Below are positions 52,294 through 61,301 of a stretch of DNA of 64,000 bases, piece after piece. Position numbers and translations under genes: made by a program. Every line of letters begins with the position of its first letter. The first letter of the stretch is position 1. Where the stretch lies: NCBI GenBank assembly GCA_016721005.1, contig JADKJM010000019.1, forward strand, positions 372,001 to 436,000, given 5' to 3'. Under the pieces are notes generated by a model. It saw only the letters and a list, made by a program, of their open reading frames with translations, was not told the DNA's origin and ran no database searches. This DNA comes from Flavobacteriales bacterium. Lineage in GTDB: Bacteria; Bacteroidota; Bacteroidia; Flavobacteriales_F; PHOS-HE28.

Positions 52294-53544
52294 ATGCAGC
52301 TCAGGCGTGTGGTCGTCACCGGACTGGGCGCGCTCACACCCCTAGGGAACACCCTTCCGGAATACTGGGAGGGCCTGGTGAGCGGCCGGAGCGGTGCTGC
52401 GCCCATTACGCGCTTCGACGCCAGCAAGTTCAAGACCCGTTTCGCCTGCGAGGTGAAGGGTTTTGTGCCGGAGGATTTTCTGGATCGGAAGGAGGCCCGC
52501 AAGATGGACCCCTTCGCCCAGTTCGCCTTGGTGTGCAGCGACGAGGCTTTGAAGGATAGCGGCCTGCTCGAAAGCGGCGTGGACCGCGACGAGGTCGGTG
52601 TGATCTGGGGTAGCGGGATCGGTGGACTGAAGACCTTCCAGGACGAGTGCATCGGATTCGGAAAAGGCGATGGCACACCGCGCTTTAATCCCTTCTTCAT
52701 CCCGAAGATGATCGCCGACAGCGCGGCGGGCCTCATCAGCATGCGGCATACACTGCGCGGACCGAGCTACGTCACGGTGAGTGCATGCGCGTCGAGCAAC
52801 AACTCGATGATCGACGCTTTCAACTACATCCGTCTCGGAACCTGTGTGGCCATGGTCACCGGTGGAAGTGAAGCCGCGATCTATGAGGCAGGTGTGGGCG
52901 GATTCAATGCGTTGCATGCCATGAGCACGCGCAATGATGATCCCTCGACCGCTTCGCGTCCCTACGACAAGGACCGCGATGGCTTCGTGCTCGGCGAAGG
53001 CGGAGCGGCGATCGTTCTGGAGGATCTGGAGCACGCTTTGGCGCGCGGAGCCAAGATCTATTGCGAGGTGATCGGCGGTGGAATGAGCAGCGATGCTTAT
53101 CACATTACAGCTCCGCACCCGGAAGGTCTTGGTGCCGAACTGTGCATGAAACACGCTTTGCGTGACGCCGGTATCGCCGTCACGGAGATCGACTACGTGA
53201 ACACGCACGGCACCAGTACGCCGATCGGTGATCCGCAGGAAGTGAAGGCGATCCAGCGGCTCTTCGGTGAGCATGCCTATGCCATCAACATTAGTGCGAC
53301 CAAGAGCATGACCGGTCACTTGCTCGGTGGTGCCGGTGCGGTGGAAGGTGTGGCGGCGATCATGGCCGTCAAGAATGATATCGTGCCACCCACGATCAAC
53401 CACTTCACGGATGATCCGGAGATCGATCCGAAGTTGAACTTCACGTTCAACACCGCCCAGAAGCGGACCGTGAATGTCGCGTTGAGCAACACCTTCGGCT
53501 TCGGTGGGCACAACACATCAGTGATCTTCCGCAAGTACAGCTAG
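52294..53544 (+). CDS. fabF: 3-oxoacyl-[acyl-carrier-protein] synthase II
   Basis: A 416-residue KAS II that elongates fatty acids by condensing malonyl-ACP with acyl-ACP. The catalytic triad is Cys165 (VSACASSNNS), His305 (NTHGTSTPIGD) and His342 (SMTGHLLGGAGA). The ATG at 52294 lies 10 bases after the acpP stop; a longer frame to 52144 overlaps acpP and is not real. The C-terminal GFGGHN motif is intact. rnc starts 6 bases after its stop. Confidence 0.97.
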   Translation: MQLRRVVVTGLGALTPLGNTLPEYWEGLVSGRSGAAPITRFDASKFKTRFACEVKGFVPEDFLDRKEARKMDPFAQFALVCSDEALKDSGLLESGVDRDEVGVIWGSGIGGLKTFQDECIGFGKGDGTPRFNPFFIPKMIADSAAGLISMRHTLRGPSYVTVSACASSNNSMIDAFNYIRLGTCVAMVTGGSEAAIYEAGVGGFNALHAMSTRNDDPSTASRPYDKDRDGFVLGEGGAAIVLEDLEHALARGAKIYCEVIGGGMSSDAYHITAPHPEGLGAELCMKHALRDAGIAVTEIDYVNTHGTSTPIGDPQEVKAIQRLFGEHAYAINISATKSMTGHLLGGAGAVEGVAAIMAVKNDIVPPTINHFTDDPEIDPKLNFTFNTAQKRTVNVALSNTFGFGGHNTSVIFRKYS

Positions 53545-53550
53545 GCCACT

Positions 53551-54363
53551 TTGTTCAGCAACCTCTTCAACCGCGCACGCGATCCCGAGGAAAGACGGGT
53601 GCGGGCATGGTGTCGGAGCCAATTGGGGACCACCCCCGGCGACCTGCCGTTGTACCGCCAAGCTCTGCGGCATGTGAGCGCGGTAACCGAGGACCGCCCG
53701 GACCTTCCGGATAACGAACGTTTGGAATTCCTAGGTGATGCCGTGCTCGATGCCATCATCGGCGACCTGTTGTTCGGCGCCTATCCGGATCGCGGCGAAG
53801 GTTTCCTCACGCGCATGCGGAGCAAACTCGTGAGTCGTTCGCAGTTGAACCTGCTGGCGAAGCGCATCGAGATCGAGAAGGTCATGGAGAGCAACGTGAT
53901 CCGCGCACACGAATCATCCGTGCCGGGCAATGCCATGGAAGCGGTGATCGGCGCGCTCTTCCTCGACAAGGGTTTCGAGCGCACGCGGAAAGTAGTGGTG
54001 GGCCTGCTTCGCGCACATTTCGATCTGCAGGAGATCGAGAAGGAGGACCGCGATGGCAAGAGCCGCTTGTTGGAGTGGGGACAGAAGCGGCGGAAGAAGG
54101 TGGAGTTCGTGATCACGGAGGAAGGCGGGAACGGACGCGGCCGCTTGTATGTCGCCGAGGTGCGCATCGATGGCCATGTGCGAGGCACCGGTAAAGGCGG
54201 GAGCAAGAAGGTCGCCGAGCAGGATGCCGCACAAAGTGCGTTCAGGAGCATGCGCTCACGTAAGCCCTCCACCACGCGGGCGACAGAGAATCCCACGCAA
54301 GAGCAGGGGCGGCCCGCAGAACAGCGTACACCCTCATCACGCGGCCGTAGCCGCAAGCGTTGA
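53551..54363 (+). CDS. rnc: Ribonuclease III
   Basis: A 270-residue dsRNA endonuclease. The signature NERLEFLGDAVLD (55-67) gives Glu59 and Asp63; the second acidic pair is in EAVIGALFLDKGF (about 131-143). A dsRNA-binding domain covers about 165-240 (GKSRLLEWGQ, RGTGKGGSKKVAEQDAAQSAF). The last 30 residues are a Arg/Thr/Pro-rich basic tail. The start is TTG at 53551; the next ATGs are too far inside the fold. It is coupled to acpP-fabF. Confidence 0.95.
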   Translation: MFSNLFNRARDPEERRVRAWCRSQLGTTPGDLPLYRQALRHVSAVTEDRPDLPDNERLEFLGDAVLDAIIGDLLFGAYPDRGEGFLTRMRSKLVSRSQLNLLAKRIEIEKVMESNVIRAHESSVPGNAMEAVIGALFLDKGFERTRKVVVGLLRAHFDLQEIEKEDRDGKSRLLEWGQKRRKKVEFVITEEGGNGRGRLYVAEVRIDGHVRGTGKGGSKKVAEQDAAQSAFRSMRSRKPSTTRATENPTQEQGRPAEQRTPSSRGRSRKR

Positions 54364-54391
54364 ATCTCCGCGAACCCACGGATTACCTTTG
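54360..54391 (+). promoter_or_regulatory. Promoter: TTG-N21-TACCTTTG
   Basis: TTG at 54360-54362 (overlapping the rnc stop), 21-base spacer, perfect -7 TACCTTTG at 54384-54391, 22 bases before the ATG at 54414. It should drive the IPExxxVDY-pyk unit. Confidence 0.7.
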
Positions 54392-54413
54392 ATCGTGTAG
54401 CACGCTACGCGCC

Positions 54414-54893
54414 ATGGCCAAGTACAGGCTCGAAGAGAAGCCACTCCGACCACACGTTGTCGTTGGCATCAGTTGCCATGTGCCTGACTACCGCTTGTGC
54501 TGGTCGGTGAACAAGGGGTTGGGTCTTGAATTGACCCGTCGGCGCGAGGCGATCACCGAACTCGTGCGGGGCAAGGAATTGCACTACACGGTGTTCGAGG
54601 TCAAGGGCCGGGACGGGGAAGCGCGCTTCGCATTGATCTGCAATACCTGCGGCAACCGCCGGTTGCTCCCCGGTCAGAAAGAGGCCGACTATTTCCTTGT
54701 CGTTGATCCTGAAACAGCCGAGCTACGGCCCGACCTACTGGACCAATTGCGCCGATGCGATTTCGTGCTCACTGCTTTTCCCGTGGACATCTCCCGATCG
54801 AAGTCGGGGCACAAGTTGTTGCTTTGCGATCCCGATGAACGAACCGAAGACCAAGATCGTCGCCACCCTAGGCCCGGCAAGCAGCTCGCGTGA
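54414..54893 (+). CDS. IPExxxVDY family protein
   Basis: A 159-residue Bacteroidota-specific protein, usually found between rnc and pyk as here. Sequence features: MAKYRLEEKPLRPH, VVGISCHVPDYRLCWSVNKGLGLELTR, FEVKGRDGEARFALICN and LLPGQKEADYFLVV. The name-giving motif is present only in degenerate form (SCHVPDYRLCW). Function is unknown. Its 3' end overlaps the start of pyk by 59 bases in another frame, so expression is coupled. Confidence 0.8.
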   Translation: MAKYRLEEKPLRPHVVVGISCHVPDYRLCWSVNKGLGLELTRRREAITELVRGKELHYTVFEVKGRDGEARFALICNTCGNRRLLPGQKEADYFLVVDPETAELRPDLLDQLRRCDFVLTAFPVDISRSKSGHKLLLCDPDERTEDQDRRHPRPGKQLA

Positions 54894-56256
54894 GGTGCTG
54901 CGGGACATGATGTTGAGCGGCATGGATGTGTGCCGACTGAACTTCAGCCACGGGAGTTATGAATTCTACACCGAGCTGATCGGCACGATCCGATCGCTGA
55001 ACGAGGAACTGGGCATCAACACCGCCATCCTCGCCGATCTGCAAGGCCCCAAGTTGCGTGTGGGCGCCATGGCGAACGGGCCGATCGAACTCGCCGATGG
55101 TAGTGAGTTGGTGATCACCACCGACAATGTGGAAGGAAAGCCCGGACTGGTGAGCACGAGCTATGCGCAGTTCCCACGAGATGTGAAACCCGGCGAACTC
55201 GTTCTCCTCGATGACGGCAAATTGCGCCTCGAAGTGATCGCCACCGACGGGAAGAAGACCGTGACCACGCGCGTACTCAACGGTGGAACACTGAGCGCGA
55301 ACAAGGGTGTCAACCTGCCGAACACCAAAGTGAGCTTACCGTGCCTCACGGAAAAAGACCTTGCCGATCTCGACTTCGCGCTCGAGCACGATGTGGATTG
55401 GATCGGCCTCAGCTTCGTACGCAGCGCCCGGGACATCATCGAGCTGAAGGGTGTCATCAGCCAACGCGAGAAGCATGCGCGCGTGGTGGCCAAGATCGAA
55501 AAGCCCGAAGCGCTGTTGGAGATCGATGAGATCATCCGCGAGAGCGATGCGCTCATGGTGGCGCGCGGCGATCTCGGTGTGGAGATCCCAATGGAGAAGG
55601 TGCCTTTGGTGCAAAAGGACATCATCAAGCGGTGCCTTGCGCAGCACCGTCCGGTGATCGTGGCCACGCAGATGATGGAGAGCATGATCACCAGCATCAC
55701 ACCCACGCGCGCCGAAGTGAATGACGTGGCCAACGCCGTACTCGATCACGCGGACGCCGTGATGCTCAGTGCCGAGACGAGCGTAGGCAAGTACCCTGTG
55801 GATGTGGTAAAGGCCATGAACAAGATCCTGCTGGAGATGGAAACCAGCGATTCCATGTTCAACACCCCGCAACCGGACCTGGAGGAGAACGATCGCATGG
55901 TCACCGACGCGATCTGCATGGCGGCGGTGCGCATGAGCGCGGCCATCGACATCCAAGCGATCGTGACGATGACGCACAGCGGCTACACCGCATTCAAGAT
56001 CAGCAGCATGCGACCCAAGGCGCGGATCTTCGCCTTCACCAGCAACCCGCGGATCCTCAACATGCTCAACTTGGTGTGGGGCGTGCGTGCGGTGTACTAC
56101 GACAAGACCGTGAGCACCGACCACACCATCGCGGACATCAAGCACTTGCTGCGTGCGCGTAAATTCGTGCGGAAGGGCGACCTCGTGGTGAACATCGCCA
56201 GCATGCCCATCGCCGAGCAAGGCATGGCGAACATGCTGAAGTTGAGTGAGGCCTAA
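54835..56256 (+). CDS. pyk: Pyruvate kinase
   Basis: A 473-residue pyruvate kinase, last step of glycolysis (PEP + ADP to pyruvate + ATP). TKIVATLGPASSS and CRLNFSHGSYE near the N terminus, ADLQGPKLRVG, the active-site KIEKPEALLEIDEII and ARGDLGVEIPMEKVP, then the regulatory domain with TRAEVNDVANAVLDHADAVMLSAET. The ATG at 54835 lies inside the IPExxxVDY gene. Its last ten codons (ending ANMLKLSEA) recur at 58948-58978, beyond the T9SS gene, see the direct repeat. The stop overlaps the end of the convergent T9SS gene by 2-4 bases. Confidence 0.97.
   Translation: MNEPKTKIVATLGPASSSREVLRDMMLSGMDVCRLNFSHGSYEFYTELIGTIRSLNEELGINTAILADLQGPKLRVGAMANGPIELADGSELVITTDNVEGKPGLVSTSYAQFPRDVKPGELVLLDDGKLRLEVIATDGKKTVTTRVLNGGTLSANKGVNLPNTKVSLPCLTEKDLADLDFALEHDVDWIGLSFVRSARDIIELKGVISQREKHARVVAKIEKPEALLEIDEIIRESDALMVARGDLGVEIPMEKVPLVQKDIIKRCLAQHRPVIVATQMMESMITSITPTRAEVNDVANAVLDHADAVMLSAETSVGKYPVDVVKAMNKILLEMETSDSMFNTPQPDLEENDRMVTDAICMAAVRMSAAIDIQAIVTMTHSGYTAFKISSMRPKARIFAFTSNPRILNMLNLVWGVRAVYYDKTVSTDHTIADIKHLLRARKFVRKGDLVVNIASMPIAEQGMANMLKLSEA
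56227..56251 (+). repeat. 25-base direct repeat, copy at the pyk 3' end
   Basis: GCGAACATGCTGAAGTTGAG followed by TGAGG is identical to 58948-58972. Counting two mismatches the similarity extends about 10 bases further upstream. Confidence 0.9.
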
Positions 56257-58886
56257 TCGCGACGCTTTATCAAGCGCTTCGTTAGCGCACCCTGTCGTGA
56301 TCGCAAGGTGATCATGTACTGACCATCAGCAAGCGCGGAGAGATCGATCGTGTGGTTCGAGGACTCGATCCTGTGGGTGAGCAACACGCGGCCCAGACCA
56401 TCCACTACGCTCGCATAAGCACCGATCATGAACCAATCCACATGTAGTGTAACGGAGTTCGCGGCAGGGTTCGGGCTGATCAGGAAGCTTTCTTCTCCGC
56501 GGATCGGTTCAACACTCGCCGTCGTCGTGATCTCTGTCACAGCAGTATTGGTGATCACGGGCGCATTGTAGTCGAAGAAGATCGCGGCGTGGTCGAGGAT
56601 CGAATCTCCGACAGCAAGTGTGCTCAGCGGCCGGAGGCGATACCGCACGTAGCCGTGGCTCATCAACTCATTGGTATTGCTATCGGGCAACAGGATGTCG
56701 TCGAACTGGAACCGCATTTTGCGGTCGAAGTCGTAGTACGTCAGCGTCACGGGGTGCGATGAGCCGATGAATTCGAAGCTTGGCAGATACGCGTTCGCTG
56801 GAAGCAGGTTCTCCACGGCCACGGTGAAGGCCGTATCGGTGCCGGTGTTCTGGAAGTGGATCGTGTAGTCCAGCATGGCATCGGCCACATCGTCCACGAG
56901 CATCTCGGTTGGATCCACGACAATGTCGTTGGGATCGAAGGAGCCGTTGACCTGGTTGTTCGTGGTAACGGTATTGTCCTCGGGAACAACGTCGCCGGCA
57001 ATGGGCGTTATCTCCGCTGTGGTCGTCACCGGGCTGCCCAACGTGTCGGCCACGGATTGCGTGCAGTACACGGAGAGTTGGATGTTCTGCAAGGGGAGCA
57101 TCGGTCCCAGCGCCCATGTGAGCGTGTTGCCCGCGACGCTACCGGGCGTGATGGATGCGGAATCGAAGCTCAGGCCGTCATCAAGCACGAGGCTGAGGCC
57201 GGCATCAGTAGTAACCGTTCCCACGTTGCGGCACAACACGTCGTAACGCACGGGGAAGCCAGGACGGAAGGGTGAGATGGGCGTGAGAAATACCTGAAGG
57301 TCCTGCGCGGAACCATCTGCAGTGTACCGGAAGTCGAACCCACTCACGGCGGGTTCATTGCCGGTGATACTTGCCTCGTGCGTGTCCGGATCCTTGGTGA
57401 AATGAGGGATCGCGGGGCCGGTGATCGTGTGCTGGGCCGGGCCGCTTACCGCGAACACGTAGCGGCCATTGGGTTGGGAAAGCGCCAGTTCGTTATTGCT
57501 GTTCAACTCTACCAACCGCCCACCGATGCGCGGATCGTCAACGCTGATGCTCGCATCGTTGTCCGCATCCACGTACAGGGTGCCCGCGAGCAGTGTGCTC
57601 TTGCTGTCGAACCGCACGGTCCAGATGTCTCCGTCGGCTACGTTGCCGGGAACGAAATGGTCCGAGGAATAGGAGCCCCCGGTGACAACGAATCCATCGT
57701 CCGTGGGAGCCAGTGCAAAGAGGTAATCCGCGCTACTACCTCCAATGGACTTTTCCCACAGCAGGTCGCCATTCGGACTCAGCAACAGCAGCCAGCCGTC
57801 ACCGGGGCCGTATGGCTGTAAGTTGTTGAACACATCGTATGAAACGCTCACATCACCATCGGAGGAATAGGCACTCGCGGCGATCAGGTAGTTCCCTTGG
57901 TACGGCATCATGCTCCAAGGACTATCCGGGTCGCTTCCGCCGTATGAATGGCTCCAAATGATGGTTCCCAAAGCGTCCACACGCATAGCCCATACATCCC
58001 AGTTACCGTGATATTCTGTAATGTCTCCATTGGTGGATACCGATTGGCCAAGAATGAGATACCCCCCGCCGGGTAGAGCTAGGATATCCTGGAACTGGTC
58101 CACGTCCGAACCGCCATAGGTGCGGTCCCACTCAATGTTCCCGTTCGCATCCAGCTTCACCAACCACCCGTCATAAACACCATGTAGCGGGGTGCTCACG
58201 TCGCCATCGGACGATCCGGTCCAACCGGCGAGCAGAGCACCACCGTCCGCAGTTGCAACGATGGAATTCCCATTCTCCGGGCCGCTACCGCCATAGGTGC
58301 GCGACCACAACTCGTTGCCCTCGACATCCAAGGCGATAACCCAAGCGTCCGCACCGTTCAAACCACGATAGCCGGAGACGAAGCAGCCTCCATCTGGCCG
58401 GGCTGCTACGTGCATCCCCAGATCCTCGGTGTTGTCCACGCCATAAAAACGCTCCCATATGATGGAGCCGACCGGCGAGACCTTTACGACCCAAAGTTCA
58501 TGATCGCCCTCCCAATCGGGCACTTCCTGTCCAGCGTCGTAAATGGATCCTGTGAACACGTAATTCCCATCGGCCATCACCTCGCCATGAAGGATCCGCA
58601 CGAAACCGAGGCCGCCAATGCGATTCCCCCATTGCATCTGCCCCAAACTGTCGAGACCGATGAACACCACCTCTCCGTTCGCCGGGCCAGTGGTGTTGCC
58701 AAGCTGGTTGTCGGTGAAGGTGCTGTTTGCGGCTAGAAAGAAACTCTTATCAGGTCGCTGGTGGATGAATTGTCCCTCGTCCGAACCAATGCTTCCCAGC
58801 GAACGCGTCCACGCCACGCTTGGGATCTGCGCATGGACCGTCCCACACAAGGTGAGCGCCAACAGGGAGATGAATATCGCTTTCAC
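56253..58886 (-). CDS. Secreted propeller-type T9SS surface protein with DUF7619-like C-terminal part
   Basis: An 877-residue protein. The GTG at 58886 gives a tidy signal peptide (KAIFISLLALTLCGTVHAQ); an earlier in-frame GTG at 58937 would add 17 residues. Residues about 20-410 hold seven or so propeller-like repeats with Trp-x-x-x-Tyr-Gly-Gly-Ser-D (e.g. WDRTYGGSDVDQFQDI, WSHSYGGSDPDSPWSMM). A SdrD-like region follows (LYVDADNDASISVDDPRIGG), then DUF11/DUF7619-like domains (NGSFDPNDIVV, LDYTIHFQNTGTDTAF) and a T9SS sorting domain (FLISPNPAANSVTLHV). It lies between two copies of the pyk 3' end. Confidence 0.88.
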   Translation of the reverse strand: MKAIFISLLALTLCGTVHAQIPSVAWTRSLGSIGSDEGQFIHQRPDKSFFLAANSTFTDNQLGNTTGPANGEVVFIGLDSLGQMQWGNRIGGLGFVRILHGEVMADGNYVFTGSIYDAGQEVPDWEGDHELWVVKVSPVGSIIWERFYGVDNTEDLGMHVAARPDGGCFVSGYRGLNGADAWVIALDVEGNELWSRTYGGSGPENGNSIVATADGGALLAGWTGSSDGDVSTPLHGVYDGWLVKLDANGNIEWDRTYGGSDVDQFQDILALPGGGYLILGQSVSTNGDITEYHGNWDVWAMRVDALGTIIWSHSYGGSDPDSPWSMMPYQGNYLIAASAYSSDGDVSVSYDVFNNLQPYGPGDGWLLLLSPNGDLLWEKSIGGSSADYLFALAPTDDGFVVTGGSYSSDHFVPGNVADGDIWTVRFDSKSTLLAGTLYVDADNDASISVDDPRIGGRLVELNSNNELALSQPNGRYVFAVSGPAQHTITGPAIPHFTKDPDTHEASITGNEPAVSGFDFRYTADGSAQDLQVFLTPISPFRPGFPVRYDVLCRNVGTVTTDAGLSLVLDDGLSFDSASITPGSVAGNTLTWALGPMLPLQNIQLSVYCTQSVADTLGSPVTTTAEITPIAGDVVPEDNTVTTNNQVNGSFDPNDIVVDPTEMLVDDVADAMLDYTIHFQNTGTDTAFTVAVENLLPANAYLPSFEFIGSSHPVTLTYYDFDRKMRFQFDDILLPDSNTNELMSHGYVRYRLRPLSTLAVGDSILDHAAIFFDYNAPVITNTAVTEITTTASVEPIRGEESFLISPNPAANSVTLHVDWFMIGAYASVVDGLGRVLLTHRIESSNHTIDLSALADGQYMITLRSRQGALTKRLIKRRD

Positions 58887-58947
58887 AGCAAGGGGAAATG
58901 CCAAGACGAAAGTAGAGGTGGATGTTGGAATTCCCACTCAATGCATC

Positions 58948-58972
58948 GCGAACATGCTGAAGTTGAGTGAGG
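58948..58972 (+). repeat. 25-base direct repeat, second copy of the pyk 3' end
   Basis: Same 25 bases as 56227-56251, in frame with a stop so it reads ANMLKLSEV then TAG, a remnant of the last pyk codons. It lies just upstream of the T9SS gene start, 2,721 bases from the other copy. Between 58979 and 59262 no gene is seen. Confidence 0.9.
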
Positions 58973-59262
58973 TGTAGGACTCACTCGACCACCACCTTCT
59001 CGTACAGCATCCTCGCGGTGCTCTTCACCATGAAGGTGGAGCGATACGGAGATCGGCGCGATGAATTGAAGAGCAAGAAGTGCGAAGTGAAAGCGCATGC
59101 GATGAGTCGTCGAACGTTGGTGAAAGGTAGTCGTGCGGTCTTCGCTGCGAACGTAGGATCGTGGAAACATGGATGAACGCCGTCGGTTCTTCGGCAGGTC
59201 ACCCGGATACCTTGCCTCGACGACCAACCGTTCGCCGTACGGCGGACACAACACGCTACCGC

Positions 59263-60009
59263 ATGAATGAGCGCGATTGGGACAAGGTGGCCGATACTTT
59301 CGAGAAGGAGATCTTCAACGTTCCGGCGAACGACACCAAGGGGATCATCCTCGATTGGGTGGAACGCCTAGCGACACCGGATGCGGTAGCCACCGACCTC
59401 GGTTGCGGTGTGGGTCGCACGTTGCCGATGCTCGCGGACCGTTACGCACATGTGTATGCGGTCGATGTGAGCAGCCAATGTTTGGACGTGGCTGCGAAAG
59501 CGAATCCATTGCGCAGCAACATCGAATACGTTCACGCCGACCTGAGCAAGGACCGCAATAGCTACCCGGCCACGGATGTGGTGTTGTGCATCAACACGTT
59601 GTTGAATGCGGCGCTGGAAGTGCGCGAGCCGTTGATCGATCGCACATGTCGTAGCGTGAAGAAGGGCGGACACTTGTTGCTGGTCGTGCCCTCGCTCAAC
59701 TCAACCCTGCTTACCGCGTACCGGCACCTGCAATGGAACCTGCGCGATGGCATGGATGCCCGCGACGCGCAGAAAGCCGCCGCGCTCAATGGCAAAGGCT
59801 TGGAGCACGGCATCGTACATATCGATGGCGTGCCCACCAAGCACTACCTCAAGGAAGAACTGGAAGCACTCTTCACGGCGCGCGGCTTCACGGTGCTGGA
59901 CATCGACAAGATCGAATACCCGTGGACCACGGAGTTCGATGCGCCGCCGCGTTGGATGAAGGCGCCTTATCCGTGGGATTGGTTCGTGGCGGCGCAGCGT
60001 GTGCGCTAG
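59263..60009 (+). CDS. Class I SAM-dependent methyltransferase
   Basis: A 248-residue Rossmann methyltransferase. Motif I is DLGCGVGRTLPML (about 42-54), followed by VYAVDVSSQCLD, VVLCINTLLNA and GGHLLLVVPS. The end WMKAPYPWDWFVAAQRV is the usual C-terminal strand. The ATG at 59263 precedes NERDWDKVADTFE, which resembles the start of many such enzymes; the upstream frame to 59161 is not convincing. The substrate is unknown. It converges on the oxidoreductase gene with 1 base between. Confidence 0.88.
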   Translation: MNERDWDKVADTFEKEIFNVPANDTKGIILDWVERLATPDAVATDLGCGVGRTLPMLADRYAHVYAVDVSSQCLDVAAKANPLRSNIEYVHADLSKDRNSYPATDVVLCINTLLNAALEVREPLIDRTCRSVKKGGHLLLVVPSLNSTLLTAYRHLQWNLRDGMDARDAQKAAALNGKGLEHGIVHIDGVPTKHYLKEELEALFTARGFTVLDIDKIEYPWTTEFDAPPRWMKAPYPWDWFVAAQRVR

Positions 60010-60010
60010 T

Positions 60011-61294
60011 TCACGCCTTCACCGATCGCCCGAGCATCAGATCCACATAGAAGCCGGGCTTCTTCAAGCGTTCCCGCATGTTCAGGTCGGTGAACATGCT
60101 GCTGATCGTATCGGCGAGCGCAGGATTGGAGTTCGCACGGTCCACCACGAGATCGAACAACCAGGGTTTGTTCGCCAGTGACTGCAATCGTGTGCTGATC
60201 ATCACCTCCTTGCCGAGGCGTTTCCACACGCGGTCGTCGTAGGCACGCAAGAACTTGGCACTTGTGTCCTGTGCGGCGAATGCTTCCACGGCCACATCCG
60301 CAGCATGTACACCGCTGATCATCGCATGGCTGATCCCCTCACCGGTGAAGGGGTCGATCAAATGACCTGCGTCGCCGACCAGCAAATAACCGTTGCCACT
60401 CAACGCGCGCTTCTTGCTCGCGAGCGGAAGTCCCATGCCTTGGATCGGTCCTTCCAAGGTTGCCGAAGCGAATCGATCCTTCAATTGCGGATGCTCCTCG
60501 AGCAGGCTGGTCATCAGTTGCTTCAGGTCCGCACGGCGCTTCTTCACCACATCACTGCGCAATCCGAGCCCGACGTTCGCTCTTCCGCCAGGCAGCGGGA
60601 ACACCCACAGGTATCCCGGCAAGAGGTCTTTCAGGAAGATCAACTCGATGAAGCCCATCGGGTCGAGGTCCTTCACGCCGCGGTAATAGCCGCGCACACC
60701 GGCCGCGTGATGTCGTGGGTCCATGGACAACTTCGCGTGATGCCGCGCGAAGGGTGAATTCGCACCAGATGCATCGATCACGATGCGCGCGGTGATCGAC
60801 CGATCATCGCTGGTGGTGATGGTCCAACCATCGTCGGTCCGTTGGAAGGATCGCGCGCCAACGCCTTCCAGAACATGCACGCCATCAAGCGTCTTGATCC
60901 GTTGGAAGAGCAGGTCGTCGAAGTCCAGTCGAGGAAGGATCGCGCCGGGAGCTTCACCCAGGCCTGTTGTGCGCGAGAACGGAACGCGCAAGGACTTGCC
61001 TCCGGGCGCGATGAACGTGACACCCCAACTCGGCATCGAGCGCGCATCCGTTTTCACCGTGGCGGCGAGGTCGGGATCAAGCCGTTCCAAGGTGCGCATC
61101 ACCTTTCCGCTGAGCGCATCGCCGCACACCTTGTCGCGCGGGAACACAGCTTTCTCCAACACCACGACCGAAGCACTGCGCTTCGCCAACTGCATGGTTG
61201 CCGAACAACCACCTGGCCCGCCACCGATGATGCAGATGTCCGTTCGCATCACCCGGTCCGCCCGACTCTCCGGTCCGCCTTCGGGGGTGCTCAT
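60011..61294 (-). CDS. Geranylgeranyl reductase-family FAD oxidoreductase
   Basis: A 427-residue (or 412 from the ATG at 61249) FAD-dependent oxidoreductase. FAD-binding motif IIGGGPGGCSATMQLAK at the N terminus, CGDALSGKVMRTLERLD, and the second dinucleotide motif LVGDAGHLIDPFTGEGISHA. Matches the GGR/BchP/ChlP-like group that reduces isoprenoid double bonds; in Bacteroidota the partners are often lipid or pigment related but no such gene is adjacent. It starts 7 bases after pheS's stop on the same strand. Confidence 0.9.
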   Translation of the reverse strand: MSTPEGGPESRADRVMRTDICIIGGGPGGCSATMQLAKRSASVVVLEKAVFPRDKVCGDALSGKVMRTLERLDPDLAATVKTDARSMPSWGVTFIAPGGKSLRVPFSRTTGLGEAPGAILPRLDFDDLLFQRIKTLDGVHVLEGVGARSFQRTDDGWTITTSDDRSITARIVIDASGANSPFARHHAKLSMDPRHHAAGVRGYYRGVKDLDPMGFIELIFLKDLLPGYLWVFPLPGGRANVGLGLRSDVVKKRRADLKQLMTSLLEEHPQLKDRFASATLEGPIQGMGLPLASKKRALSGNGYLLVGDAGHLIDPFTGEGISHAMISGVHAADVAVEAFAAQDTSAKFLRAYDDRVWKRLGKEVMISTRLQSLANKPWLFDLVVDRANSNPALADTISSMFTDLNMRERLKKPGFYVDLMLGRSVKA

Positions 61295-61301
61295 GGCGGG
61301 G

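Noticed and set aside
59161..59262. Longer start for the methyltransferase
   Set aside because: The added 34 residues are low-complexity and basic, unlike related enzymes which start close to the first helix.
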